Part shown: piece after piece, positions 18,501 through 26,785 of the stretch
How positions within the stretch are numbered: the first letter of the stretch is position 1
How the letters are laid out: each line of letters begins with the position of its first letter
Assembly: GCA_947085405.1 (NCBI GenBank)
Contig: CAMTWO010000017.1
Location: 1-64,000 of the forward strand
DNA from: JASEGV01 sp947085405
GTDB taxonomy: Bacteria > Bacteroidota > Ignavibacteria > UBA10030 > BY39
Reading direction: 5' to 3'
Length of the DNA stretch: 64,000 nucleotides
Position numbers and translations under genes: made by a program
Notes under the pieces: model-generated
What the model saw: only the letters and a program-made list of their open reading frames with translations
Database searches by the model: none
Told to the model about the DNA's origin: nothing

Positions 18501-19527
18501 CGCGAAATCAAAACCAGGTTTTGAAATTATCGTAACCGCAATGGATAGCTACGGTTCTCCCGAACTGAAAGAATATATAGCTGTCGATATGGAAAAAATA
18601 TTTCAACTACAGAAAAAATATAATTTTTCTCTTAATGTTCAAGACCCGCAACACATTTGGTCAACCGATCCACTCCGGTATAAAGAAATTGGTAATAGAT
18701 ATAATGCATTATTAGGCGGGAAAACGAATCTATTACTCGACCTGAACATTATGAGCTTCAGGCGGGAAGATGAGATAACGCCTTTCCCGACTCTAATACA
18801 AACCGGTACTGAAAGCTTTCATCTTGTAAGGTCGGCGTCTTTAGGTGCATCCCGAGTTGTAATATACTCTGAATCAAGTGTCAACCCACAGGATATGATT
18901 TTTCTACCTTCTGCTTTAGCGAGTGAAGTAAAATACAAAGTCATTGAAAATGGTTATGAATTTAATTCACCCTATTCATTTATTTTGAAACTTAAAAATG
19001 GTAGCCAGGTAATTACGCTTGACGGAAAGCCGATTTCTTCCTCAAGAGAAAATTCTTTTTTAATACCCGCCGGTGAACATACTGTCAAACTTGGTGTGGA
19101 CGCACTTAATACATACTCGACACACGAGTTACAGGTAAAAATATTATCTACTACTGCCAACATACTTGCAGTTTCATACGGAATGAGGGATGTGAACATC
19201 ACTTATGAATCAAACACAAGAACACTCATTTCACTCGATCAAGAACCTTCAAAAATCACGATCGATGGCGAAGAGTATGATTTTAGTGTAATGAAAGGGA
19301 ACGATTGTTTTACTGTTTATTTACCCGCAGGAAAACATTCTGCCACGATTGTAGGTGGCAGTGCTGTTTCATACGGTATAAATCTGACCAGTTTATGGTC
19401 GAGCATAAGTATATCTATTTTCGGGATTCTTGCTATTGCAGGGTTGATAGTAATGCAAATTTATGTTAAAAGAATTAACAAAAAATACCTTATGAAGAAA
19501 AACGGAGTACTAAATGGCAGGAGTTGA
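15553..19527 (+). CDS. Giant periplasmic polysaccharide deacetylase/glycosidase-like protein
   Basis: Encodes 1324 residues. Signal peptide 1-24. A DUF2334-type polysaccharide deacetylase domain spans about 225-480: RIEDIGPLDNP near 232 with the catalytic-type acid, and VMHGVTHQY near 300 with the metal histidines. A class-I amidotransferase-like domain follows (about 580-765, IVVKFIEDGGNIITDSKN). A TIM-barrel glycoside-hydrolase-like domain runs from about 777 to 1130 (FFDPGFRHTYS, HVAAWHQYPKYTYDY, WDGVNLAELYFEAG near 895-908). Beta domains and one C-terminal membrane helix (about 1278-1300) complete it. The order deacetylase then hydrolase copies PgaB of the PNAG system, but with extra domains and a membrane anchor. 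It overlaps the glycosyltransferase gene by 14 bp. Likely role: trimming and deacetylating the polymer made by that enzyme. Confidence 0.75.
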   Translation: MFKYIRFVFVVLLFLLKSNYAFSESENTKKVLILVEGTSLINNIAMGDGRQLATLLGHFDTNVQIKGVEDYSANEINNYDFTFYIGFKAENEVPSKFLNDVIKSSKTIIWLNTGFKEFSKKYDLNKIFGFEVSKLDTITQYDLVKSGNKVFTKGEPNANIINISDKRTVSVLAYAISSKNGIEIPYIVKSNNFYYFADSPFASATETDRYLLFADMLHDILGEQHEESHRAILRIEDIGPLDNPNKLRDIADFLGDRGIPFLFGVYPFYVNPAEGIRVSLSDKPEMVDALKYMVRNGGTLVMHGVTHQYKGMSAADFEFWDESTNAPIKDESAEAFSKKIEMGIQEFMKNGLYPLIWETPHYTASLLFYKTISKYFSTAIEQRLSIENFDYSQFFPYIIKKDLFGQTIYPENLGYVPLDETNKQISRDAVQNIIKGAKTNLYVRDGFASCFFHPFLDLDLLEELVDGIQELGYKYIDLKYETNWVKTKDRLIVSGNQKQILNLEDQYLVEAYFNSSGEIIKRKQSEKRLNGTVQVGDDLKPGQFYKAELTEYKERQTNFYENTYYKLEKFYNKIIPTPDHLDEARPVVLWNHYAKGAAYNDQASFVSVFQSVNINVDTIYVGQKIDLKNYNLLLVPFSFVDSLRPTDFDIVVKFIEDGGNIITDSKNYLAEELGIKFSENRLRVRKVRDRYFPEEQISWRYTELVNKFECDDIDETFCVDEITDAPLVIGKRFGKGKLIFVSSIFDPYSQEGYSLYPYLLEYVRKYFKLTPIIRRENLEVFFDPGFRHTYSTENLIKQWVNQGIRVIHVAAWHQYPKYTYDYKRLIRLAHSNGILVYAWLEPPQINQKFWAEHPEWREKNYLGNDARPSWRYPVAMTDKNCVSEMTKEFMKILNSYDWDGVNLAELYFEAGKGFDEPNHFTPMHSSAIKEVKEKYNIELENIFNPNSKYYWQNNQYVKKSVIEYRINKLNEIYELLLTQFSKYAKSKPGFEIIVTAMDSYGSPELKEYIAVDMEKIFQLQKKYNFSLNVQDPQHIWSTDPLRYKEIGNRYNALLGGKTNLLLDLNIMSFRREDEITPFPTLIQTGTESFHLVRSASLGASRVVIYSESSVNPQDMIFLPSALASEVKYKVIENGYEFNSPYSFILKLKNGSQVITLDGKPISSSRENSFLIPAGEHTVKLGVDALNTYSTHELQVKILSTTANILAVSYGMRDVNITYESNTRTLISLDQEPSKITIDGEEYDFSVMKGNDCFTVYLPAGKHSATIVGGSAVSYGINLTSLWSSISISIFGILAIAGLIVMQIYVKRINKKYLMKKNGVLNGRS

Positions 19528-20788
19528 AACAGGGTTGAGTTTTCTTTTTGTAGCTTCTGTTATAGTTATTTGGTTTATGATTGCTTATCAGTTTTTACTA
19601 ACTGTATTTGGCTTTAAAAACTATGTTAAGTCGTTAAAAGAAAAAGAAAAATTTGACAGTGCTGATTATCAATTTCCCACTTGCTCAATACTTATCCCCG
19701 CACATAACGAAGAAAAAGTTATCGGTAAAACTTTAGAGGCGATGTTGCGATTAAATTATCCTAAGGATAAGTTAAAAATAGTTGTAATCAATGATGGCTC
19801 TACTGATAGGACAGGTGAAATTACGCAACACTATGCTAATCAGGATAGTCGTATTATATTTTATAATGTAGCGAAGGGAGAAGGAGGGAAAGGTAAATCG
19901 AGAGCTTTGAATATTGGCGTAAAACAAACTGACTCTGAGGTCATTGCAATCTATGATGCCGACAACACTCCCGAAGAAAACGCTCTTCGGTATCTGGTTG
20001 TGCAACTGTTAACCCACAAAGAATTGGGTGCAGCGATTGGGAAATTCCGAACGGTAAATAAAAACCGGAATCTCCTGACAAAGTTCATTAACATTGAAAC
20101 TTTAAGTTTCCAATCTATGCTTCAAGCCGGAAGATGGGAAATGCACGGGATTGCTACACTTCCCGGTACCAATTTCGTGATTTGGTCATGGTTAATTGAC
20201 CGACTCGATGGTTGGGATGAAGATGCTTTAGCCGAGGATTCGGAATTGAGTATTAGAATTTATAAGGAAGGTTATAAGATTAAGTATGTTCCATACTCCA
20301 TAACTTATGAACAGGAGCCGGAAAAATGGAACGTTTGGTTACGTCAGCGCATTCGTTGGGTGAGAGGCAATAATTATGTGGTAGCAAAATTTTTTAAACA
20401 GATTCCATATTTTAAAAATAAACGACTTGCATTCGATATGCTTTATACTCTTTCGTTGTATTATCTATTTTTCATAGCGATACTGATTTCTGATTTGATA
20501 TTTTTGATGGGGATTTTTAACATTGCTAGTATATCAGTGCCAGGCCCGTACACGACCATTTGGATAACTGCATTCGTTTTATTTATTTTTGAAATAATGT
20601 TTGCAATTTCTTTCGACTCTGAAGATAGTCCAAAAAAACTCTGGATAATTCTTCTAATGTATTTTACGTATTGTCAACTATGGATTTTTATAGTAATAAA
20701 AGCGGTTTATTTAGAGTATATCAAAAAAGAAAAACGAGCGTGGGATAAGACGATTAGATTCGAAACCGAACAAACGGAGCTGTCTTGA
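19514..20788 (+). CDS. Family 2 processive glycosyltransferase (PgaC/BcsA-like)
   Basis: Encodes 424 residues. An N-terminal membrane helix (about 8-30) precedes a GT2 domain with DGSTDRT near 93, DADNTPE near 149, AEDSELS near 240 and the processive-synthase signature RQRIRWVRGNN near 277. Three or more C-terminal helices follow (about 310-335, 345-367 and 377-400). These D, DxD, ED and QxxRW motifs define membrane synthases that both polymerise and translocate glycans such as cellulose, hyaluronan or PNAG. The start ATG lies inside the end of the deacetylase gene, preceded by CGGAG. The sugar cannot be deduced. No separate c-di-GMP (PilZ) domain or PgaD partner is visible nearby. Confidence 0.88.
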   Translation: MAGVETGLSFLFVASVIVIWFMIAYQFLLTVFGFKNYVKSLKEKEKFDSADYQFPTCSILIPAHNEEKVIGKTLEAMLRLNYPKDKLKIVVINDGSTDRTGEITQHYANQDSRIIFYNVAKGEGGKGKSRALNIGVKQTDSEVIAIYDADNTPEENALRYLVVQLLTHKELGAAIGKFRTVNKNRNLLTKFINIETLSFQSMLQAGRWEMHGIATLPGTNFVIWSWLIDRLDGWDEDALAEDSELSIRIYKEGYKIKYVPYSITYEQEPEKWNVWLRQRIRWVRGNNYVVAKFFKQIPYFKNKRLAFDMLYTLSLYYLFFIAILISDLIFLMGIFNIASISVPGPYTTIWITAFVLFIFEIMFAISFDSEDSPKKLWIILLMYFTYCQLWIFIVIKAVYLEYIKKEKRAWDKTIRFETEQTELS

Positions 20789-22161
20789 TGAAACTAAGAT
20801 TTTTTATAGGTGTATTATTAATTTTCCAGTCCTCAACTCTTTATACTCAATTTTCAGGATATACATCGGTTGGTTATGGTTATCATAATAATCCCCTATA
20901 CAATTACCAAAAAATCGGAGATCAGTTAAAACAAACTTACACCGATTTGAATTTTACAAAAGATTATGAATCGTCACAACTTGGCTTAAAGTACATCAGC
21001 GGGTTAATGTTATTTAATCGGTTCGAAGCAAGGAATTATTACGAACATAGATTTTTAGGAAACTATAAAATCATATATTCTAACAAAAGCAATGAAGTTG
21101 AAAATCAAGAAGCTTCAGTTGAATCAGTCCCTGTACAGATAGAAGCGAATGAACTTGAAGAAACTGAACAAGATGATGAAAGCTCGATGAATGAAGAAGA
21201 TACAGATGTGAGCGAGAGTGAAAGCGAGGGAATGTCGGAGGAAGAGATTTTGACCGTGGAAGATTCAACAAGCGATTTTCTTGATCTTGGGATATTAGCG
21301 AGTGCCCGACACGATAAACAGGCGTATAAAGAGTTCGACAACTTTGGAGTTAGCTTATTATCAAGTTACAGGTCTATTATTTTTGAGAATATTTACATCA
21401 GGATGTATAATTCTTTTGGATACAGAAATTACAATAACTTGATGGAATTATCCAATATAACAGAGCAGCTACTTTTTCAAACTGGTAATAATAATCAGGA
21501 GCAAATACATTACGGAATAAATTTGTCCATTGGTTATAAATTCTACACAAAAACTGTTTATGACACAAGCCGTTTTGAGCCAATACGAACTTTTACCGAA
21601 AAAAGACCTGGTGTCGGTAAACCGGGTGCGAAATTGAAAATATTTTCTGACAAAAAAATACTTACACAACCACAAGCTACCGGAACTCTACAAATTGCAA
21701 CGGGTTTCTTTTTCGAGAAGGATTGGAACAACACGGGTATCGAAACTTCAGTACTGTATCGGTACAATCCGAAATCATCGGTTCGATACCTTGCCCAATA
21801 TGCCAATACTTCAATTCTTACCGATGATATATATAACGACCATTTTTCCTACCGAGGGATTGAAGCTAAGATCCGGTTTAAACAAATTCTTCCCTTCAAT
21901 ATAAATATGTTATTTGATATAGCATATCAACAAAAAAGATTTGATGCACCCGCCCTTAATTTAATTGGTGAGAAAATATCAACCAATAGAAAAGACATTA
22001 GATCAACGGCAGAAATATATCTTTCAAAATATATCGATATTTTTGACGGTTTAGGGATCGACTTATATCTAAGCAGCAGTATATTAAGAAATCAATCAAA
22101 CGACCACTATAATGATTTTTCACTCTACAGCACATCGGCTGGTTTCGGAATAGGATTATAA
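20788..22161 (+). CDS. Second outer-membrane beta-barrel of the exopolysaccharide operon
   Basis: Encodes 457 residues from the ATG at 20788, which overlaps the stop of the synthase gene by one base (TGATG) behind CGGAGC; a TTG one codon upstream is less likely. Signal peptide cleaved after about YTQ. Barrel-like strands begin GYTSVGYGYHNNPLYNYQ and end SLYSTSAGFGIGL. A strongly acidic insert lies near residues 105-165 (NELEETEQDDESSMNEEDTD and a Ser/Glu run), probably a loop able to bind cations or a basic polymer such as a deacetylated amino-sugar glycan. Paralogous in style to the 14399-15547 barrel. A secretin-like exit role is inferred. Confidence 0.7.
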   Translation: MKLRFFIGVLLIFQSSTLYTQFSGYTSVGYGYHNNPLYNYQKIGDQLKQTYTDLNFTKDYESSQLGLKYISGLMLFNRFEARNYYEHRFLGNYKIIYSNKSNEVENQEASVESVPVQIEANELEETEQDDESSMNEEDTDVSESESEGMSEEEILTVEDSTSDFLDLGILASARHDKQAYKEFDNFGVSLLSSYRSIIFENIYIRMYNSFGYRNYNNLMELSNITEQLLFQTGNNNQEQIHYGINLSIGYKFYTKTVYDTSRFEPIRTFTEKRPGVGKPGAKLKIFSDKKILTQPQATGTLQIATGFFFEKDWNNTGIETSVLYRYNPKSSVRYLAQYANTSILTDDIYNDHFSYRGIEAKIRFKQILPFNINMLFDIAYQQKRFDAPALNLIGEKISTNRKDIRSTAEIYLSKYIDIFDGLGIDLYLSSSILRNQSNDHYNDFSLYSTSAGFGIGL

Positions 22162-22173
22162 CAGGAGATTAAC

Positions 22174-25170
22174 ATGAAATTTAAATTAACATTTATCGTT
22201 TTATTAATTAGTTCAATTGGATATCCCGCTGAGTGGAAATGGCAAAATCCTTTACCACAGGGAAATAATCTTTGGAAAATTTCTTTTTATAACGAATGGT
22301 ATGGCTATGCGGTTGGCGAACACGGCACAATTATGTTCACATCCAACAAAGGAGCAACATGGGAAATTCAATACGAAGGTATTACAGATAATTTCCGCGA
22401 CATTTGTGTAAAAGATTCTGTTACAGCTTGGATTGCCGGCGATAATGGGACGATAATTTATACCACCAACAACGGAGCTACCTGGATCGACCAAACGAGT
22501 TTTCCACAAAATGGTTTAAATTCAATTTATTTTTATGATAAGCTGAATGGCTGGGCAGGCGGCGATCAAAGAACAATTTTAAAAACCACTAACGGTGGAG
22601 CTACATGGACAAAAATCTCAACGATGAGCGTACCTCTCGGAACTAGCATCAACTCGATTTATTTTACTTCATTAAACAACGGGTGGGCGACTTGCTCGAA
22701 CGGATATATACTAAAAACTATTGACGCCGGTAGTACATGGTCTTTACAATTCAATACTGCTGTAGCCGGTTTCAATCTAAAATTTTATAATACAAGTTTG
22801 GGCTTTGTTGTCGGAGACAATGGTTCGATTTATTCTACAACAAACTCAGGTGCCAACTGGACTAAAATTACATCTGGTACAACGCAAGGTTTAAATGATA
22901 TTTCCTTTGCGTCCAGCACTGAATTTTTGATAGCAGGGCATAACGGTACTATTTTACGGTCAACCAATTCCGGCGCAAGCTGGTTTTCGGAATCAATTCC
23001 AACTTATGCTTCGGTTCACGGAATAACTCGTGTGAGTACAACAACATTTATAGTCGGTGAGTATGGTTTGTTAGGTTATAAAAATGGAACTTCTAACTGG
23101 GTTTACAACAATATAGGAATGAATAGAAGTATTAATTGGGTAACATTTTCGAATCATCTCCGCGGATTTGCAGTCGGACAATACGGCAAAATTGCTCGCA
23201 CCTCGGATGGTGGTAGCACTTGGCTTGAGATTAACAACGGTGTTACAGGAGATTCCTTCTACGGTGCTGAACTTATTGATTCGAATTATATCTGGACGGT
23301 CGGTGATGGTGGCGTTATCTTGCATAGTTCAAACGGAGGAAATAGCTGGGTTCAACAGTCAACTGGAACATTCAATTCTTTGCTGAGTGTAAGTTTCATT
23401 AACAGAAATCAAGGTTGGGCGGTTGGAGATGTTGGTGAGTTTTTTTATACAACAAATGCTGGAAATTCGTGGATTAAAAGAGCTACAGGATGGACAAATA
23501 TTTTTTTCGGTGTAAAATTTAAAGATGCTAACAACGGATGGATAGTAGGCGACGGTGGACTTGTTCTGCGTACTTCAAATGGAGGAAGTTCCTGGGTGCG
23601 GCAAACGAGTAATACTCTTGAAACAATCTTTTATGTTGATTTCTTTGATATAAATAATGGCTATTGTGCAGGCACAAACGGATTAATTTTAAAAACTACT
23701 AACGGTGGTTCAAATTGGGAAAAGTTGACGACTGGAACAACACGAAATATTTATATTGCAAGTGGAGTATCGAATAATTCGGTTTGGGCGATTGGCGACA
23801 GTGGTTTAGTTTTACACAGCACTAACGGTGGCTTAAATTGGGTAAGTGAATTTCCAAAAACGGGTTATGATTTATTCGGATTAAAAGTTATATCTGATTC
23901 TAAAGCATGGATTTGTGGTAATAACGGTACGATACTCACACGCGATACAATCGTTCCGTTTTCTTCGATAAGTGTATCCTATGATAATGGTTGGAATTTA
24001 ATCTCAAATCCAGTAACTAGGGCAATTGGAACCGATAGTGCCAAAATTCTATTTCCGAATCTTTTGAATAATTATGTGTTTGAATTTGGTGAATCCGGTT
24101 ATGCCGCACAACCCATACTCATTAATGGAAAAGGATACTGGGGAAAATTTAACGCTCCAGGGATTAGCTATATCGCAGGAACATATATTACAAGCGACAC
24201 AATAGATGTGAAACAGGGATGGAATTTAATCGGCTCAATTTCGCATAATGTATTAACTTCAGCTATAATTAGCGTTCCAACACTCCTAATAAATTCATTA
24301 TGGTATGGATATTCGTCAGGGTACTATGCTGCAACTTACATTGTGCCGGGCAAAGGATATTGGGTAAAGTGTAATGAAGCCGGTAAGTTGGTGATGTTCT
24401 CAAATAGTATTCAAAAAAATTCCTCAGCGATTAATTATACTTCAAATTATTTCGATGGTTTTAATTCGTTGACTATTTCCGATGCCGATGGTAACTCACA
24501 AAAGCTCTTCTTCGGTTTGAAACCGCAAACTGATTTCAATGCAGAGTTCTACGAATTACCCCCCACACCGAACTTCAGTGGACTTGATGCACGGTTCATT
24601 AACGATGGAAAGGGATACATATTGCATACTCTTAATGCAAATTTGAAAGAAAATAACCCTGCATTCATTAAGATTGCATCTACAAAATATCCATTAACAA
24701 TATCGTGGGATGTTAGAAACAATTCGAACGTTGAAAGCGAATCATTTTTATACAATTTATCAGATGGTACGAACGATAAACCTATTGAGCTTACCGGGAA
24801 TGGTAAAATAACATTAACTAATAAGACAATAAGTAGTTTAATTTTAGATTTCCATAAAGGAAAGAACCTGCCCACAGAATTTTCGCTATATCAGAATTAT
24901 CCCAATCCATTCAACCCTTCAACAATTATTAAATACGATTTACCCGTCGAGTCTTATGTAACCATTAGTGTGTTCAATGCAATCGGTCAACGTGTAACAA
25001 CACTCGTAGCAGAAAAAAAAGAAGCAGGGAATCATCAAATAAAATTTGACGGCTCATCCGCCACAGGTGGATTACCGAGCGGAATTTACTTCTACCGCAT
25101 CGCGGCAACCGGTATATCCGATCCAAATAAATCATTCTTACAAGTTCGCAAGATGCTATTGATCAAATAA
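22174..25170 (+). CDS. T9SS-exported YCF48-type double beta-propeller protein
   Basis: Encodes 998 residues. A signal peptide is followed by about 14 repeats of the pattern GWAVGDNGTILKTTNGGATW (residues about 30-590). This is the blade motif of YCF48/photosystem-II-stability-factor-like propellers; fourteen units would make two seven-bladed propellers. Residues about 595-760 contain two copies of a YDNGWNLISNPVT-like unit. The last 80 residues (YPNPFNPSTIIKYDLP through QVRKMLLIK) are a type IX secretion sorting domain, so the protein should be exported and surface-attached. It follows the second barrel gene by 12 bp and closes the polysaccharide operon. A structural or matrix-protein role is inferred. 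Confidence 0.8.
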   Translation: MKFKLTFIVLLISSIGYPAEWKWQNPLPQGNNLWKISFYNEWYGYAVGEHGTIMFTSNKGATWEIQYEGITDNFRDICVKDSVTAWIAGDNGTIIYTTNNGATWIDQTSFPQNGLNSIYFYDKLNGWAGGDQRTILKTTNGGATWTKISTMSVPLGTSINSIYFTSLNNGWATCSNGYILKTIDAGSTWSLQFNTAVAGFNLKFYNTSLGFVVGDNGSIYSTTNSGANWTKITSGTTQGLNDISFASSTEFLIAGHNGTILRSTNSGASWFSESIPTYASVHGITRVSTTTFIVGEYGLLGYKNGTSNWVYNNIGMNRSINWVTFSNHLRGFAVGQYGKIARTSDGGSTWLEINNGVTGDSFYGAELIDSNYIWTVGDGGVILHSSNGGNSWVQQSTGTFNSLLSVSFINRNQGWAVGDVGEFFYTTNAGNSWIKRATGWTNIFFGVKFKDANNGWIVGDGGLVLRTSNGGSSWVRQTSNTLETIFYVDFFDINNGYCAGTNGLILKTTNGGSNWEKLTTGTTRNIYIASGVSNNSVWAIGDSGLVLHSTNGGLNWVSEFPKTGYDLFGLKVISDSKAWICGNNGTILTRDTIVPFSSISVSYDNGWNLISNPVTRAIGTDSAKILFPNLLNNYVFEFGESGYAAQPILINGKGYWGKFNAPGISYIAGTYITSDTIDVKQGWNLIGSISHNVLTSAIISVPTLLINSLWYGYSSGYYAATYIVPGKGYWVKCNEAGKLVMFSNSIQKNSSAINYTSNYFDGFNSLTISDADGNSQKLFFGLKPQTDFNAEFYELPPTPNFSGLDARFINDGKGYILHTLNANLKENNPAFIKIASTKYPLTISWDVRNNSNVESESFLYNLSDGTNDKPIELTGNGKITLTNKTISSLILDFHKGKNLPTEFSLYQNYPNPFNPSTIIKYDLPVESYVTISVFNAIGQRVTTLVAEKKEAGNHQIKFDGSSATGGLPSGIYFYRIAATGISDPNKSFLQVRKMLLIK

Positions 25171-25200
25171 ATTGGAAGACTTTTAATTTGCTTTTTGTTT

Positions 25201-25239
25201 TTAATCGTGCTATATTTTTCAAAAAAGTAGCACGATTAA
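25201..25239. promoter_or_regulatory. NikR operator (probable autoregulatory site)
   Basis: A perfect 12-bp inverted repeat, TTAATCGTGCTA (25201-25212) and TAGCACGATTAA (25228-25239), separated by 15 bp, ends one base before the nikR start codon. Known NikR operators in several phyla have GTGyTA-type half-sites with similar spacing. Its position over the translation start implies that nickel-loaded NikR blocks its own operon. Confidence 0.7.
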
Positions 25240-25240
25240 T

Positions 25241-25663
25241 ATGAAGAAAATAAATAGATTCGGAATATCAATGGAGGATTCCCTCCTCCGGCAATTCGAC
25301 AAGCTTATTTCACAAAAGGGATATACAAATCGTTCGGAAGCTGTTCGCGACCTTGTGCGCGAAAAGATTATCGAAGAAAATGTCGAAGCAACAAGCGAAG
25401 AAGTGTACGGGGCTTTGGTGTTTATTTACGACCACCACAAAAGGGAATTGGAAAAAAGCCTCTCAAACCTACAGCACGATTATTTCAAAAATATTGTCTC
25501 CACCACGCACGTTCATATCGACCACGACACTTGTCTCGAAATGATAATCGTGCGCGGGAAGGCTAAACTCCTCAAACAAATCGCTGAAAAATTATTGAGT
25601 TTCAAAGGTGTCTTAAACGGAAAACTTACACTAACATCATCAATAACAAATAAATTATCTTAA
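25241..25663 (+). CDS. nikR: Nickel-responsive regulator NikR
   Basis: Encodes 140 residues. An N-terminal ribbon-helix-helix (NRFGISMEDSLLRQFDKLI, residues 5-23) is followed by the ACT-like nickel domain. Residues H79, H90, H92 and C98 (LQHDYF and HVHIDHDTC) line up, with a constant offset of three, with the nickel ligands H76, H87, H89 and C95 of E. coli NikR, so the high-affinity site is intact. It should repress nickel-uptake genes when nickel is plentiful. The gene sits immediately behind a perfect palindrome and is followed 18 bp later by an outer-membrane protein gene that is probably in the same operon. Confidence 0.93.
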   Translation: MKKINRFGISMEDSLLRQFDKLISQKGYTNRSEAVRDLVREKIIEENVEATSEEVYGALVFIYDHHKRELEKSLSNLQHDYFKNIVSTTHVHIDHDTCLEMIIVRGKAKLLKQIAEKLLSFKGVLNGKLTLTSSITNKLS

Positions 25664-25681
25664 CAATCGAAGGAGCTTAAA

Positions 25682-26413
25682 ATGAAAAAACTATTTTTAT
25701 TGGCAGCAATGTTTACAATTATCAGTTACAATACTTATGCGTGCTTTGATACTTACTTATTCTTGCACAAATCTTCTATGGTCTATCCGCACAAATCTCT
25801 CGTCTTTGAACTTAACGGAGAATATTCTATCAACAAGTTTAACAATCCCAACGAAGATTCGTTTCTGTCGAGTGGTAGTATGTATTACGGACTTGCCGAT
25901 AGGTTTTCGACACAAATCAGCATCGGCTCAGACGATAAATCGCGTGGAGAATACAAAATCGACTTTTTCGGAATCCGCGGCGTCTATAATGCGTATTCTT
26001 CACAATTTAAGGATCATACCGCCGATCTTATATTAGAATATCGAGGAGGTTTTCAGAATGCTTTGGGTTATGTAGAATTTTCGGTCCCTAACATTTTTAG
26101 AACATCTGATATTACTTATGTTCTCCATCCGACTTTTAATTATACATTACAGGAGAAAAATTTTCAAGTCGGAGGACACACCGGACTATTCTACAATTTC
26201 AGCGACAACAGTGTTATCGGTGTTGGCGCAGAATACCTTAGTCCGCAAAGTAGCAGCTACGCGGGCAGCAGAATTACCAAAAGTGAAGTAGCAACAAGTT
26301 TCTTCTTCGGCTCACACATCGGAGAGAGTATATATATACAAAATGAACTTGCAAAAGGACTTGCGAATTCACGGGATTTTGGATTTGCCCTTACGGTTAA
26401 GCTGATTAGATAA
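25682..26413 (+). CDS. Outer-membrane barrel protein co-transcribed with nikR
   Basis: Encodes 243 residues with a signal peptide ending near NTYAC. The body is made of short amphipathic strands (LVFELNGEYSINKF, RFSTQISIGSDDKS, ADLILEYRGGFQN, GFALTVKLIR), consistent with a small outer-membrane barrel. I do not recognise the family. It lies 18 bp downstream of nikR with an AAGGAGCTTAAA ribosome site and is followed by a strong terminator, so it belongs to the NikR-controlled transcript. A part in nickel passage across the outer membrane is a reasonable guess, not shown by any motif. Confidence 0.65.
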   Translation: MKKLFLLAAMFTIISYNTYACFDTYLFLHKSSMVYPHKSLVFELNGEYSINKFNNPNEDSFLSSGSMYYGLADRFSTQISIGSDDKSRGEYKIDFFGIRGVYNAYSSQFKDHTADLILEYRGGFQNALGYVEFSVPNIFRTSDITYVLHPTFNYTLQEKNFQVGGHTGLFYNFSDNSVIGVGAEYLSPQSSSYAGSRITKSEVATSFFFGSHIGESIYIQNELAKGLANSRDFGFALTVKLIR

Positions 26414-26425
26414 TAATTCATAAAA

Positions 26426-26466
26426 CAAAAACCCTGCTCTCAGAATAATGAGAAGCAGGGTTTTCA
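26426..26466. terminator. Strong rho-independent terminator (bidirectional)
   Basis: AAAACCCTGC-t-CTCA and TGAG-a-AGCAGGGTTTT form a long stem with a six-base loop (GAATAA), flanked by A on the left and T on the right. It lies just after the nikR operon. Confidence 0.85.
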
Positions 26467-26785
26467 TTTATATGGGATTGTTCATTAGGAAAAATTTCTA
26501 ATAACCGTGATTATGGAAAAAAGCAACTAACTCATTATCTATTAATCAGTTACAATTACTGATTGTTTGGTGAATTAATCAATAAATATGTAAGCCCCCC
26601 CAAAAAAACTGTTGAAACAGTTAAAAATATCAACGTTTGGGGAATTAACCCACTCCGCCTCGGCGGATTAAGTCGTGGGTTAATGAGAAAAAAGTTAATT
26701 ATCAAAACCGTTTTAACGGTTTATCTCCACGAGGGATCAGCTTGTGTAAATTATTCATTCTCTATTGACAAATCTGGATTTATCT
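26467..26785. other. Intergenic region with nested palindromes
   Basis: No convincing gene. There is a nested palindrome TTAACCCAC (26645-26653) / GTGGGTTAA (26675-26683) enclosing CCGCC-tc-GGCGG (26655-26666), and a second, AAACCGTT-tt-AACGGTTT (26705-26722). An open frame across 26563-26814 has no ribosome site and crosses these repeats, so I do not call it. Confidence 0.5.
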
